A stretch of 64,000 bases of DNA. Source: CAVTYH01 sp963738835 (lineage in GTDB: Bacteria > Planctomycetota > Planctomycetia > Pirellulales > JADZDJ01). The notes beneath the pieces are model-generated. The model saw only the letters and a program-made list of their open reading frames with translations, was not told the origin of the DNA and did not search any database. A program made the position numbers and the translations under genes. Shown here in pieces: positions 1 to 9,276 of this stretch (within the stretch, counting starts at the first letter, position 1; every line of letters starts with the position of its first letter). The DNA is taken from NCBI GenBank assembly GCA_963738835.1, contig CAVTYH010000001.1, positions 1,302,001-1,366,000 of the forward strand, in the 5' to 3' direction.

Positions 1-1350
1 CCTCCAATCGCGTCGAAGGATCGAGGTTCCCCATGTCTTTGAGGATATTGACGATGGCTGTCGGGTCGGCTGTAACCAGGCGGTAGGGTCGCACCCGATC
101 GAGATCTCCCCAGCGGGTCGCCGATGCATTGGGCACATCCAACAGTTTGACGGCCTGTTCGATAACAGCCAGTTTATCGGGTGTGGCCAAGGCCATGATG
201 CTGTTCTCGCGGCGATTGATCGCCAGATAGATTTTCTCTTCTTGTTTAGGCCCCGGAGGAGTTTTGTTGCCATTTTGCTGCGCTTGCTGCTGCATCTGCT
301 GCATCATTTGTTGTTGGTGCTGCATTTGCTGCTGCATTTCCTCTCGGCTCATTGGTCCGGATTTGTCGGGTTGAATTCCCAAGAGTTGTTTCAGCGTAGC
401 CAGGACGTCGTCGGCTCGGGCATAATCGAGCTTATATTCGCGAAGCTGATGGCTCTTGCCGCTTTCCCCTTGCTCGGCGCCGACGACGTCGCGAATGCGC
501 CGCAGGTTGCCCGCGGTGTCTAAAACGTCGAGCCGGTTCGTGGTCTTCAGAGCGTTGATCTTTCCGTAGGGGCTCAACAGGGGCTTCAATTCTTCGGACA
601 TCGGTTCCGCTTGCAGACGGTCCAGATCGAAGAACGTGCGGACCAGTTCATAGGTACCGCGACTATCGAGCTCTTTCGGCATCACACGCGGAACAAGGCT
701 GGTGTCCAGTGTCTTCAGATTTGCGACTAACAACACTTCGCCGTTGCGCAGCAGCGTATAACCCTTGGAAAGCAGAATCGAATTGATCAGGTCACGCGCT
801 TCGTCAACCGTATATTTGCACGAGTCGTAAGATCGAGATATCCCGCGGGAGCCTCTTGCCAATCGAGGCTCATGTGAGAAATATCAGCCAGCCATTCCAA
901 TACCGCTTGCCACGGTTGTCCGCGGAAGCTGAACGACACCAAGCCCGTCTCATCCGGACGGGCCTTCAATTCTGCTGGGTCGGCGGGCTTGAGCGGCTCA
1001 AGTGGACGGCGAACGGGTTGAGGTTCTTCCGGCTTTTTGTCTTTATCTTTTGATTTGTCGTCGCCGGAAGCCTCGCCATCAGGCTTCTTGTCGCCCTCTG
1101 GTTTCTTTTCGCCTTCTGTCGGTTTTTCATCGGCCGCTTTTGCGTCGCGCGAAGGACGATTCTTCGAGCTTTTTTCGTTCCCGGCCGGCTGATCCGTCGA
1201 CAAAGTAACTGTCGCCGAGGGAGCTGCTGCCGGAACCGTATCATCCGCTCTCACGCTGCACGAATAAGCAGCGGTTGCCGCGCAAACAAACGCCGTTACC
1301 AAAAAGGCATACATACAGACCTGACGATGAACGCCGAGTTGCCCGGTCAC
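1..1350 (-). CDS. Secretin-like (GspD/PilQ family) protein, N-terminal part, frameshifted and cut by window edge
   Basis: Reads leftward off the window, so the C-terminal pore domain is not seen. GTG at 1350 or ATG at 1314 opens a signal-peptide-like segment, followed by a Lys/Glu/Pro/Asp-rich linker and an N-terminal secretin-type domain (FRGQPWQAVLEWLADIS). The frame breaks near 815-818; adding one base gives LTTRAKYTVDEARDLINS and then an uninterrupted chain to base 1 that includes a Gln/Met-rich tract (about 260-350) and a repeated secretin-N-like domain ending in VTADPTAIVNILKDMGNLD. Secretins form outer-membrane channels for type II secretion or type IV pili. That family placement is inferred from domain style only. 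The break is probably a sequence error, since both sides read as one protein. Confidence 0.7.
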
Positions 1351-1568
1351 GTTCGCCTCGCCTTCTGATTAAGTGAGAATGAAACGCGGTCCGCAAGAGT
1401 GCGAATAGGACGGTGTGGCCATCCTGGGGGGTGACGGTTAGTCTACCTAAGTCGCGGCTCGCAAGCAAGTTATTTCCGCGCCGCAGCCTGCCGGGTCACG
1501 TCAATCAGCCGTTGGACGGGGAAATCTGTCGATTGTGGCCTGCTTGTGGGCGGTGCTACATTTCATGT

Positions 1569-3319
1569 ATGCGAAAAGGAATCGGCGTATCGCCCGGCGT
1601 GGCCGTAGGGACGGCATACTGCATCCACGAGATTTTCGTGAATCCGAATACACGCCGACTCGCCGAGGCCGAGGTGTTACCCGAACTAGACCGTTATGAA
1701 AAGGCTCGCGACGCCACGGCGGCTGACCTTCGGGCCTTGCACGCAAAAATTACCAGCCAGGTGGGCCCCGATCAGGCGGCGATCTTCCTGGCCCACGAGT
1801 CGATTCTTCACGATCCGGCGTTGACCGAGAAAATTCGACACTGGATTGTCGACGAACGGCAATCGGCTCCCGCCGCCTTGCACAATATGCTGGGCGAATA
1901 CACAAGTCTGTTCGCGCAGACCAAGGATGATTACATCAAAGAGCGCTTGGCCGACGTGCGGGACGTGGTTGTGCGGCTCAGCGGTCATTTATCAGAAGTT
2001 TTGCACGCTGATGCCCCAGCGATCGACGAGCCGCTGATCTTGGTCGCCGACGAATTGTTGCCCTCGCAAGTGGTGATGCTGGGCGATCGTGAGGTGCGCC
2101 ATTGTGACGCAAGCCGGTGGCCAAACGAGCCATGCAGCCATTTTGGCTCGCAGTCGCGGGATTCCTGCGGTCTCCGGCGTTCGTGGCTTGCTGAAGCAAG
2201 TAAAAAACGGCGACGTCCTGGTCGTCGACGGCCGTGATGGTCACGTGATCGTGAACCCTGATCCGGAAACGACTTCCGCCTATCGAAAACTACAGCGCGA
2301 GTTTTTTGATCTGAAGGATCATTTGGCCGAGAATCGCGACCAGCCGGCCGTCACCGCCGATGGCGTTGAAATCGATTTGCTCGCGAATATCAACAACGTG
2401 GCGGATGCCGCGGCCGCCAAAGCCATGGGTGCATCGGGTGTGGGTTTATTCCGCACCGAGTATTTATTTCTGACACATCCGGATGTACCCGACGAAGAGG
2501 AACAGACGGCAGCTTATCGCCAAATCATTGCGGAAAGCCCAAACCACCGTGTGACGATTCGGACCCTCGACTTGGGCGGCGATAAAACGATTCCCTATTT
2601 AGGCCACGCGCGGGAAGCAAATCCGTTTTTAGGATGGCGTTCGATCCGCCTGTCATTCGAACATCCCGAATTTTTCGCCACGCAAATTCGCGCCGTGTTG
2701 CGCGCCGCCGCAGGACCTCGAAATTACGTGCGACTGATGTTCCCTATGATCACCACGCTGGAAGAAATCCGCCGCGTGCAGGGGATGGTTGCCAGGGCAA
2801 AAAAGGACTTAGCGAAACAAAGCAAACCGTTTGGACCGGTGCCGGTTGGATTGATGCTGGAAGTGCCAGCGGCTGCGGTCATGATCGACTCACTGCTTGA
2901 AGTGGTCGATTTCGTTTCCATCGGTTCGAACGATTTAGTGCAGTATTTGATGGCCGCCGATCGCGACAATCCGCGTGTTAGTCATTTGTGTCAACCCCTC
3001 AGCCCAGCAGTTCTGCGGGTATTGGCCAATACAATTGCTGCCTGCAATCGTGCCAGTAAACCGGTCACGCTGTGCGGTGAAATGGCGGGCCGCCCCCGAG
3101 CCGTGGTTCTGCTGCTTGGCATGGGATTGCGAAGCTTCAGTATGAGCCCAGCTTTCATTCCGACTATCAAAGATTTGCTCACTCATGTGTCGATTGCTCA
3201 GGCTGAAAAGATTTTGCAGCGCAGCTTTGCGGTTGAAAACCACGTTGCAGGTCATCCGCTTCATGGAAGAGCAGGTATCGGAACTGGCGCCGAATCTACA
3301 GATGTTTGATACCGCTTGA
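1569..3319 (+). CDS. ptsI: PTS enzyme I (phosphoenolpyruvate-protein phosphotransferase), two frame breaks
   Basis: Transfers phosphate from phosphoenolpyruvate to HPr through an active-site histidine. ATG at 1569 gives MRKGIGVSPGVAVG. The helical HPr-binding region is followed by the phosphohistidine motif GGQTSHAAILARSRGIPAV and the PEP-binding barrel (GLFRTEYLF, RTLDLGGDK, GSNDLVQYLMA, CGEMAG). The frame shifts at 2096-2099 and again at 3219-3222. Restoring a GC at each joins LGDREVRAIVTQAGG and then ILQRAALRLKTT to the natural C-terminus LAPNLQMFDTA, with the stop at 3317-3319; the unrepaired frame stops at 3309. Repaired length is about 583 residues, normal for the family. No HPr or EII genes are next to it, as is common where the PTS has a regulatory role. 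Confidence 0.9.
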
Positions 3320-3512
3320 CCCGCGGCGACGGCAGCCGTTTGGGCTGTTTGCGTTGAGCAATCGGCCCCGCGTCAGGCGCACCGTGAATTTGGCCTGAGG
3401 TCTGATCCATTATGAATGAACGTTTTCTCTAAATGCGCGATGCTGGATGACCCAACCATTGGTCGCTGTATATCGAGGTGTTACTATAGATGCAGTGTAC
3501 CCGATGTCTACT

Positions 3513-3563
3513 GACTCTCGATCGATGGGCTATCATCGGTTTGCCGTCGGTTTATCGAGAGTC
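3513..3563. repeat. 10-bp inverted repeat upstream of the HlyD-type gene
   Basis: GACTCTCGAT (3513-3522) and ATCGAGAGTC (3554-3563) are perfect reverse complements separated by 31 bases and end 18 bases before the start codon of the next gene. It could be an operator or an RNA hairpin covering the leader. The rest of 3320-3580 shows no gene. Confidence 0.5.
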
Positions 3564-3580
3564 GCCGAGCGAGGATGAAG

Positions 3581-4822
3581 ATGATGGATGCCAATCTAGC
3601 CGTCCAAACTGAGGTTGAAGCCGCTGCGAAACCGAAGCCCAATTTGCGGCAGCGTGTGGAATCGCTAAGGCTGCCGGACGATCAGGAAATGCATGGAACT
3701 GGGCATCGATGGGTTTGGTGGCTTGTTGGATTGGCCGTCGTCGCTGTCGGTGGGTACTTCGGCTATCGGGCGTTAAATCAGCCGGAGCAGCAGGTGGCTC
3801 GGGCGACCAATTCAAATCAGCCGGCAGAGAATTCGACGAATTCAAAAGGCACATCGACAGTATCGCCACCGGTGCAATCCAGCACTGCCGCTTCGGTGGC
3901 GTCATCCGGGGAAATTGCCCACGAGTCGAAAGGCTATGTGGTTCCTGCCCATCAGATTTTGGTGAGCCCCAAAGTGCCGGGAATGATTACGATGCTGCGA
4001 ATCGAAGAAGGACAGCGCGTGCAGAAAGACGATGTTCTGGCGCAGCTGGAAACGACCGACTACGACGCCGATTTCAATCGGGCCAAAGCGGCGGTCGCCT
4101 CTGCTGAACAGCGATTGCTGGAATTGGAACACGGCTCGCGGAAAGAGGAAATCGCACAAGCTCAGGCGGAATTGCAGGAAGCTGAAGCCCTCCGCAACCA
4201 GCTTGCTGCAGAGTTACAGCGTATCACCCTACTGCACAAAAGTGGCGTTTCGACACAAAGCGAATACGACTTAGCGGAAGCGAATTTCAAGACAAACGAC
4301 CGCCGTGTGGAACGGCTTCGCAAGGGATATGATCTGATGGTCATCGGCCCGCGCGAAGAACGGATAGCGGTGGCGCGCGCCGATTTAGACATAGCAAAAG
4401 CGGACCTTGCGAAAGCCCAGTGGCGGCTTGATAATACAACGATCCGAGCTCCCGTGTCAGGAACGATTCTTGTAAAGAACGCCGAGGAAGGAAACGTTGT
4501 CAATCCCTTGGTGCAACACGGCACTTACAGTTTCTGCGAAATGGCCGACCTCTCAGACCTGGAAATCGAACTCAAAATCCAAGAGCGCGACGTGGCCAAA
4601 ATCTTCAAAGGCCAGAAATGTAAAATTCGCGCAGAGGCCTGGCCCGATCGAGTTTACGACGGCTACGTGTCGCGGCTGATGCCGATTGCCGATCGATCGC
4701 AAGGGGCAGTGCCGGTACGAGTGAAAGTAAAAGTCCCGCCGCAGGAGGAAGGCGCGTATTTGAAGCCCGAGATGGGGGCTGTGGTCTCCTTCCTGAAACG
4801 CGACGAGCCATCCGTGAAATAA
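3581..4822 (+). CDS. HlyD/RND-type periplasmic adaptor (membrane fusion protein)
   Basis: An inner-membrane-anchored adaptor that links a transporter to the cell surface. After a cytoplasmic tail there is one membrane helix (WWLVGLAVVAVGGYFGYRAL), a Ser/Thr/Asn-rich linker, the first half of the lipoyl-like domain (VSPKVPGMITMLRIEEGQRV), a long helical hairpin of Ala/Glu/Gln-rich coiled coil, the second lipoyl half (TTIRAPVSGTI) and a beta-barrel domain. GAGG at 3571-3574 is correctly spaced for ATG 3581; ATG 3575 is the upstream alternative. Length (about 413 residues) fits the family. No pump gene is adjacent: the next gene is on the opposite strand, so the partner must lie elsewhere. Confidence 0.85.
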   Translation: MMDANLAVQTEVEAAAKPKPNLRQRVESLRLPDDQEMHGTGHRWVWWLVGLAVVAVGGYFGYRALNQPEQQVARATNSNQPAENSTNSKGTSTVSPPVQSSTAASVASSGEIAHESKGYVVPAHQILVSPKVPGMITMLRIEEGQRVQKDDVLAQLETTDYDADFNRAKAAVASAEQRLLELEHGSRKEEIAQAQAELQEAEALRNQLAAELQRITLLHKSGVSTQSEYDLAEANFKTNDRRVERLRKGYDLMVIGPREERIAVARADLDIAKADLAKAQWRLDNTTIRAPVSGTILVKNAEEGNVVNPLVQHGTYSFCEMADLSDLEIELKIQERDVAKIFKGQKCKIRAEAWPDRVYDGYVSRLMPIADRSQGAVPVRVKVKVPPQEEGAYLKPEMGAVVSFLKRDEPSVK

Positions 4823-4888
4823 CACGCTCAAAACAAAAAAGCCCAGGGATCTCGCAGTCCTTGAGCTTACACCCTGTTGCGGATTGGA

Positions 4889-5857
4889 TCACTTGCCATC
4901 AGCCGATTGCCAGCCGTCAGAAACAGGTGCGCCTTCCGTCCAGCCGTCGCTCACTTGCGAGGCCGGGTGGAAAACTCGGCTCCGATCGGCGGTCCGGAAA
5001 ATCGCATTGGTCACCGTAGCGGGGCCGATCATCGGTCCCGTCGATGTTGTGCGGTTTTGCGGATCCAACAACCGCGGGGCACTGGTGCTGGAATTCAATT
5101 TCGGATCGGTGTCTTGAATCGGCGGCGTCGGATACAGCGAAGAACTGCTTTGCGGCGTTCCGCTATTTTGAAAAGTCTGCGGCGGCGAGCTGGGCGATGC
5201 GGGTGTCGGACTTCCCATTGGCGGTGCGCTCAGATTGGGAACACTCATCGGAGTGCTAAGACCCGGAGTTGTGTACATCGGCGTTGTGACGGCTGGAGCG
5301 GGGCTGCCATACGTCGCGGCTGGTGCTCCGTAAGAAACATTCGAGCCGCTGCCACAACTGGCACAGCCAGTCGTCGGCGCCGCGGTGTACGACGCAACGG
5401 TTGAACCTGAGTAATACGGCGACGTGTAAGCCGCGCCACTGCAAGCCGAGCATCCGCCGCACGTGCTGCACGTCGAGGGCGCGAAGTTCGCCGTAGTCAC
5501 CACGGGACGAAGGGTTGTGTACGGCACTATTACCGGACGACGGACCATTGTCGTCACGGGCTGCATTACTGTTTGTGGCATTCCCGTGCAGGGATCACAC
5601 GTGGTTACCGGTTTGCAGGTCGTGACAGGCACGCAGGTATACGAAGTGCGATAGCACGTTTGCGGCACGTAATTCACTTGCTGTGGGCAAACGTTGCACG
5701 CGGGCGCTGGAGCAGGGCACGCTGGTGCGTACGTTGTCACCGGCGCAGGCTTGCACCAATCGAAGCAATGCGTAAAGCAGCAAGCACGACTCTCGCCGGC
5801 CATGAACGCCGTGGAAGTAATAACCGCCAACACACCGCGGGTGATCGGCTTAAACAT
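4889..5857 (-). CDS. Secreted Cys/Pro/Ser/Thr-rich protein, planctomycete type
   Basis: ATG at 5857 starts a signal peptide (MFKPITRGVLAVITSTAFMA, then AGESRAC). The mature N-terminal part is Cys-rich in short clusters (CCFTHCFDWCKP, CNVCPQQ, TCDPCTG, CSTCGGCSACSG) with many PVTT repeats; the C-terminal half is low-complexity Pro/Ser/Thr/Gly. This resembles the disulfide-rich surface proteins of planctomycetes, but no defined domain is visible, so function is unknown. It stands alone; an upstream start at 5923 would only add a non-signal extension. Confidence 0.75.
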   Translation of the reverse strand: MFKPITRGVLAVITSTAFMAGESRACCFTHCFDWCKPAPVTTYAPACPAPAPACNVCPQQVNYVPQTCYRTSYTCVPVTTCKPVTTCDPCTGMPQTVMQPVTTMVRRPVIVPYTTLRPVVTTANFAPSTCSTCGGCSACSGAAYTSPYYSGSTVASYTAAPTTGCASCGSGSNVSYGAPAATYGSPAPAVTTPMYTTPGLSTPMSVPNLSAPPMGSPTPASPSSPPQTFQNSGTPQSSSSLYPTPPIQDTDPKLNSSTSAPRLLDPQNRTTSTGPMIGPATVTNAIFRTADRSRVFHPASQVSDGWTEGAPVSDGWQSADGK

Positions 5858-6217
5858 CGTATTGCTCCAAGTACGCAACAAAGACCCTTGTTCTGTTAAA
5901 TCCGCAGGTCGGCGGAATGTCAATCAGCACACACGTTCGGGCATCAATTTGGAAAAAGATGATTCGTGGGCGATTCGGCGATGATGCACAAAGTGTGCCG
6001 TCCGCCACTCGCATGCACGACTTCCTCACTCGCTTGCGAACCGCGCGCAAGGCGCGAAAAGCGCGCCACTGTCGCTTGCCCAACTGTAGGTTACGAAATG
6101 GCCGAGAGAGATGGCCATTTCACGTCGATAAGTCAACCATTTGTTCCGCAACGAACCGTTGTAATTGTTACAAGCGTTACAGAGCGCCACCAAGATACAC
6201 ACAGTTCAACGCGCGAA
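5858..6217. other. 360-bp intergenic region with two hairpins
   Basis: No convincing gene. GGCGCG and CGCGCC form a short hairpin around 6051-6067. GAAATGGCC (6095-6103) and GGCCATTTC (6113-6121) form a perfect 9-bp stem with a 9-base loop. Neither is followed by a T run, so a termination role for the minus-strand operon ending at 6218 is only possible. The region must also hold the promoter of the Cys-rich gene. Confidence 0.5.
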
Positions 6218-6817
6218 CTATCGTCGCTGTTCGAATAAATCGTAGAGCGCGAACAGCGCCTCCCGCATATTCCCACGGTGAGCCTGAAACGAGGCAGTTA
6301 CGTCGTCAGGGACGATAAGATTGTCATGCGAAGGCAAGCAATGATCGACGATATGCTGCAAAGTTCTCAAATCACCAGCAGCTCGGAAAATGACAGGCAA
6401 GCCGCTCGTCATCCCTTCGTCGTGAACTGTTACCAATAGTCCGCAAGCGTTTCTGCGGACAGCAGCCGCAATTTGCAGGCGACTTAACCAACCAAGCTGT
6501 TCGAATCCGTCAACAACAAATATTTTTGGGTGATCGTGTGAGTTCAACCCATGCGGCAGTTCGCGTTGGCCCGCGTGAAGTACAAATTGTTCAATCGGGT
6601 ATCCAAGTTTTTCAATTTCAGGAATCAACGTCGCCAGCAAAGTCGACTTACCGCTGCCATGCGGCCCGGCGATTGCGCCTTTCCGGTCATTCTGCCTGAA
6701 CGATTCGACAAGCCCCGCAGCATCCATCTCAGGCGGAAAACAATAAGGCACTGCGCCGGGACGAACCCAGCGTGTCGAGAATGGATTGGCAATTCTCTCC
6801 GATGTTTCAGACGTCAC
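6218..6817 (-). CDS. P-loop ATPase, last gene of the arrestin-like operon
   Basis: A 199-residue protein starting at GTG 6817, which overlaps the stop of the preceding gene in the sequence GTGA, so the two are probably translationally coupled. It has a Walker A motif (AGPHGSGKST, residues about 52-61), a Walker-B-like hydrophobic strand ending in Asp (KIFVVDGFEQLGW) and a sensor-like strand (GLLVTVHDE). There is no ABC signature or helicase motif. The fold looks like a minimal RecA/AAA-type NTPase. An upstream extension in the same frame exists but overlaps the previous gene and reads as noise. The substrate is unknown; context suggests it works with the arrestin-like and membrane partners just upstream. 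Confidence 0.75.
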   Translation of the reverse strand: MTSETSERIANPFSTRWVRPGAVPYCFPPEMDAAGLVESFRQNDRKGAIAGPHGSGKSTLLATLIPEIEKLGYPIEQFVLHAGQRELPHGLNSHDHPKIFVVDGFEQLGWLSRLQIAAAVRRNACGLLVTVHDEGMTSGLPVIFRAAGDLRTLQHIVDHCLPSHDNLIVPDDVTASFQAHRGNMREALFALYDLFEQRR

Positions 6818-7217
6818 TTCAGCACCGCCTGAGCCAGCGGCACGCGACCGAATTGAAATGATTTCTCTGACACAAAATCTCGTCCGCCGCGCAAAAATGC
6901 TCGCACCCGCACGCACCAGCAAATTTTGACAAGTACGCCTTCGTAGGTGAGCGGGCTGTTCGGCAGGATGGTTTGAAATCGCCGCCACTGGTGCAAATTC
7001 AGCTCGGGAACATCGGCACTGGTAAGACGCTCGAAATAGTGAACTGCCAGGTCTTCGTCCCCTTTGCCCTCTGTGAACCACAGCACCGATACTTCGACAG
7101 GCGCAATTCTGCGGGATCAACCGCATCAATCTGGAATGCGCCGGCTAAGATATCTCCGGGTTCGAAAACCTGCTGGCGACCCTCAATTTGAATGCTGATT
7201 AGCGGTTGGCGAAGCAT
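6814..7217 (-). CDS. Small arrestin-like beta-sandwich protein, frameshifted
   Basis: ATG at 7217 opens LISIQIEGRQQVFEPGDILAG, a strand pattern with the EPGD turn seen in arrestin-like and Spo0M-like folds. The frame changes near 7101-7104; adding one base joins PAELR(P)VEVSVLWFTEGKG to the rest, with SPLTYEGVLVKICWCVRVRA and a final strand FGRVPLAQAVLK. Repaired length is about 134 residues. The start lies 10 bases after the stop of the membrane protein gene, and its stop is fused to the start of the ATPase gene, so it is the middle gene of a three-gene operon. The arrestin-like label rests on strand pattern and on the ExGDxLxG-like turn, not on a database match. Confidence 0.6.
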
Positions 7218-7227
7218 CGTCGTTAAC

Positions 7228-8655
7228 CTATAGCAATGAAACGGTCATTGACTGCTTTTCGTGGTCATGGTCTCCCGAATCGGCCGCCATCTTGGCCGGC
7301 GGGTACACGACAACTGGGAACCGACGCTCAAAATTCGGCCAACCTTCGGCCTTGCCGCGAACGACCAGCTTCCATTGCACTTCGTTATGGTCGGCCTTGA
7401 ACGAATGCATGATGTTTTGCGGAATCGGCAATTCGCAGTTGGCCGCGAATGGTTCGCCGGGAAGAATTTCGAGACTGTCGCGATGAAAAATCTTTTGTTC
7501 AAACACGATCCGGCGATCGGTACGGGCGTCGGTGCCTTGCCGGTAGGTTGACAACTCTTCGCACTCCAGCGATACGTCCAGCGAGTTGATCGACAGATGC
7601 CCCGATTGTTCCAGAAATAACTCGTACACTTTGCCGGGCCAAAGCGGATGATCCGAGATTTCGACCAACGTCGGCCCAACCCCCGTGGCAATCAGCAATT
7701 CGCGCACGAAATAATAGATCAGAAGACCGCCCACGACCATAAAAGGCAACACGAACAGATCGAGCAGCCAGTCGGGCTCGCTGCGCCAGTGCCGATGGAT
7801 GGCCACAACGATGAACATGGCCACAAGGCCGTTCCACAACAAACACGCGATCGTAGCGGCTAGTAATCGCCAACCCTGTGCGGTGTAAATTGGCAGTCGA
7901 TATTTCAAATGCGTGCCGGGACTGTTGGTGAAATCGGCATCCGGCGGTACGGCAGGAAAATCCTTGGCCGCTGCGTCGATTTCTTCAAATAAATCGAGCC
8001 TTCCCAGTTGGCCGCGCAGCACGATGTTCCGTCGATTTACCCCAATGCCAAAGCGTGTAGATAATGCCAACAACGCCGATGACGATGAAGCCTGTTGGCA
8101 CCAACAGCAGCAGCCAGAACCACCAACTGTAGCCGCGGACCAACACTGCCTGTGTTGGATTTAAGGGATCGTACCAGCAAAAATATTCGCGCCCGTCTCG
8201 ATGCGGTCGAGCATTGCCTGCGCATCGTCACGGCTACCGAGCCATGCCCGCGCAATGTCGTAAGTCCATGGTTCATAGGTCTGATCGTCAACCTGATATC
8301 GAATCTTGGCTTCGGGTCGAAAAACCTGTTTGTCATCGCTGTCGCGGTACTTGGCAATGCGTTTGTCCAAAACCAGCGCAGGCGCTTCGATGAATTCGTG
8401 ATTGGCGCGCCACTCTGGAACCACCCATTTGGCGAGCAGCACGATCAGAAATACGCTGCCCATGGCCAGCAAAAAGGCAAAAAACAGCGTTTCCCCCGCG
8501 CTGCCGAGTGTCTTCGACCCGGTGCGCCGGTGGCCACGTTTTTTGCCGAACATCCGAAACGATCGCGCCACGGACAACTTCAATTTGGGTTCGCGAAAGG
8601 GCCCGCTGGCAATCCGCGTTAAGCGACTTGAGGCCGGATCGTGCGACTCAGCCAA
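7228..8655 (-). CDS. Membrane protein, DUF3592-like with C-terminal beta-rich domain, two frame breaks
   Basis: First gene of the operon. Residues from 8655 form a cytoplasmic tail, a helix (LFFAFLLAMGSVFLIVLLA), a DUF3592-like extracytoplasmic domain (LDKRIAKYRDSDDKQVFRPE) and, after restoring one T in the run at 8179-8183, NIFCWYDPLNPTQAVLVRGY and a second helix (WWFWLLLLVPTGFIVIG). A second break at 8014-8017 is repaired by one GC, giving HRAARGQLGRLDLFEEI. Two more helices follow (LLAATIACLLWNGLVAMFIV; LFVLPFMVVGGLLIYYFV), and then a soluble beta-rich domain (GPTLVEISDHPLWPGKVYEL to FPVVVYPPAK). About 476 residues. Function unknown. Confidence 0.7.
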
Positions 8656-8826
8656 CTTCGCATAGTCTAACGCTTTCTGATCCCGCCGTCAGCCAGCACC
8701 GTTGGCCGCCAGCAGCCTGAATGAGCGCAGACCATGCCTTGTCGGCACGAACGGGCCATGCCGAAGCGATAAAACTGCACTACGCCGAGCCACTTCGCTG
8801 GCTAATGCTGCAAAGCGACCGGTTGT

Positions 8827-9108
8827 TTAGGCGCCCACAGGCTCGGCATGACGGCTGGGCCGGTAAAAGCCGATGCTTTCCAACGACTTGTAGACCTCTT
8901 CCAGTGTCTTTTCGCCGAAATTGGAGATGCTCAGCAAGTCTTCTCGGGTGCAGTGCAGCAGATCGTTCACCGTGAAGATGCCCCGCTCTTCCAGACAGTT
9001 CGTGGTTCGCACCGAAAGACCGATTTCCGCAGTGCTCATATCCAGCCGTTCGGCCAAATCATCCTGCGAGTTGCGAAGAGTGCTCAGTGGAATGCGAGTC
9101 CGACTCAT
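8827..9108 (-). CDS. Free-standing RNA polymerase alpha C-terminal-domain-like protein
   Basis: A 93-residue protein made almost entirely of an alpha-CTD fold: LSVRTTNCLEERGIFTVNDL, then LLSISNFGEKTLEEVYKSL, the classic helix-hairpin-helix ending used to touch UP elements and activators. The normal alpha subunit carries this after an assembly domain, which is absent here. The start ATG at 9108 is preceded by GGGAGGGACC, a usable ribosome site. It lies alone and divergent from the helicase gene. It may bind DNA or RNA polymerase as a transcription modulator; the domain is clear, the role is inference. Confidence 0.85.
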   Translation of the reverse strand: MSRTRIPLSTLRNSQDDLAERLDMSTAEIGLSVRTTNCLEERGIFTVNDLLHCTREDLLSISNFGEKTLEEVYKSLESIGFYRPSRHAEPVGA

Positions 9109-9276
9109 GGGGTCCCTCCCAAGTTCTCAAGCGAGATTGGTCCGACGCTCCGACCCCACCGTGGGTTCGACCAAGCGTCAGCTATTGAGATAGCAAGATA
9201 GCGTTTTCCTGCGATTTCGCCAACCGTCTAGCCTAAGTTTCTTGCCAACGGCGGTTTCGCCGACGCTAGCACGACC

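Noticed and set aside
242..523. Leu/His-rich 93-codon plus-strand frame
   Set aside because: It mirrors the Gln/Met-rich tract of the secretin-like protein on the minus strand.
2089..3309. Second half of ptsI as an independent gene
   Set aside because: It starts in the middle of the enzyme I fold, and the two halves form a normal-length enzyme when the GC is restored.
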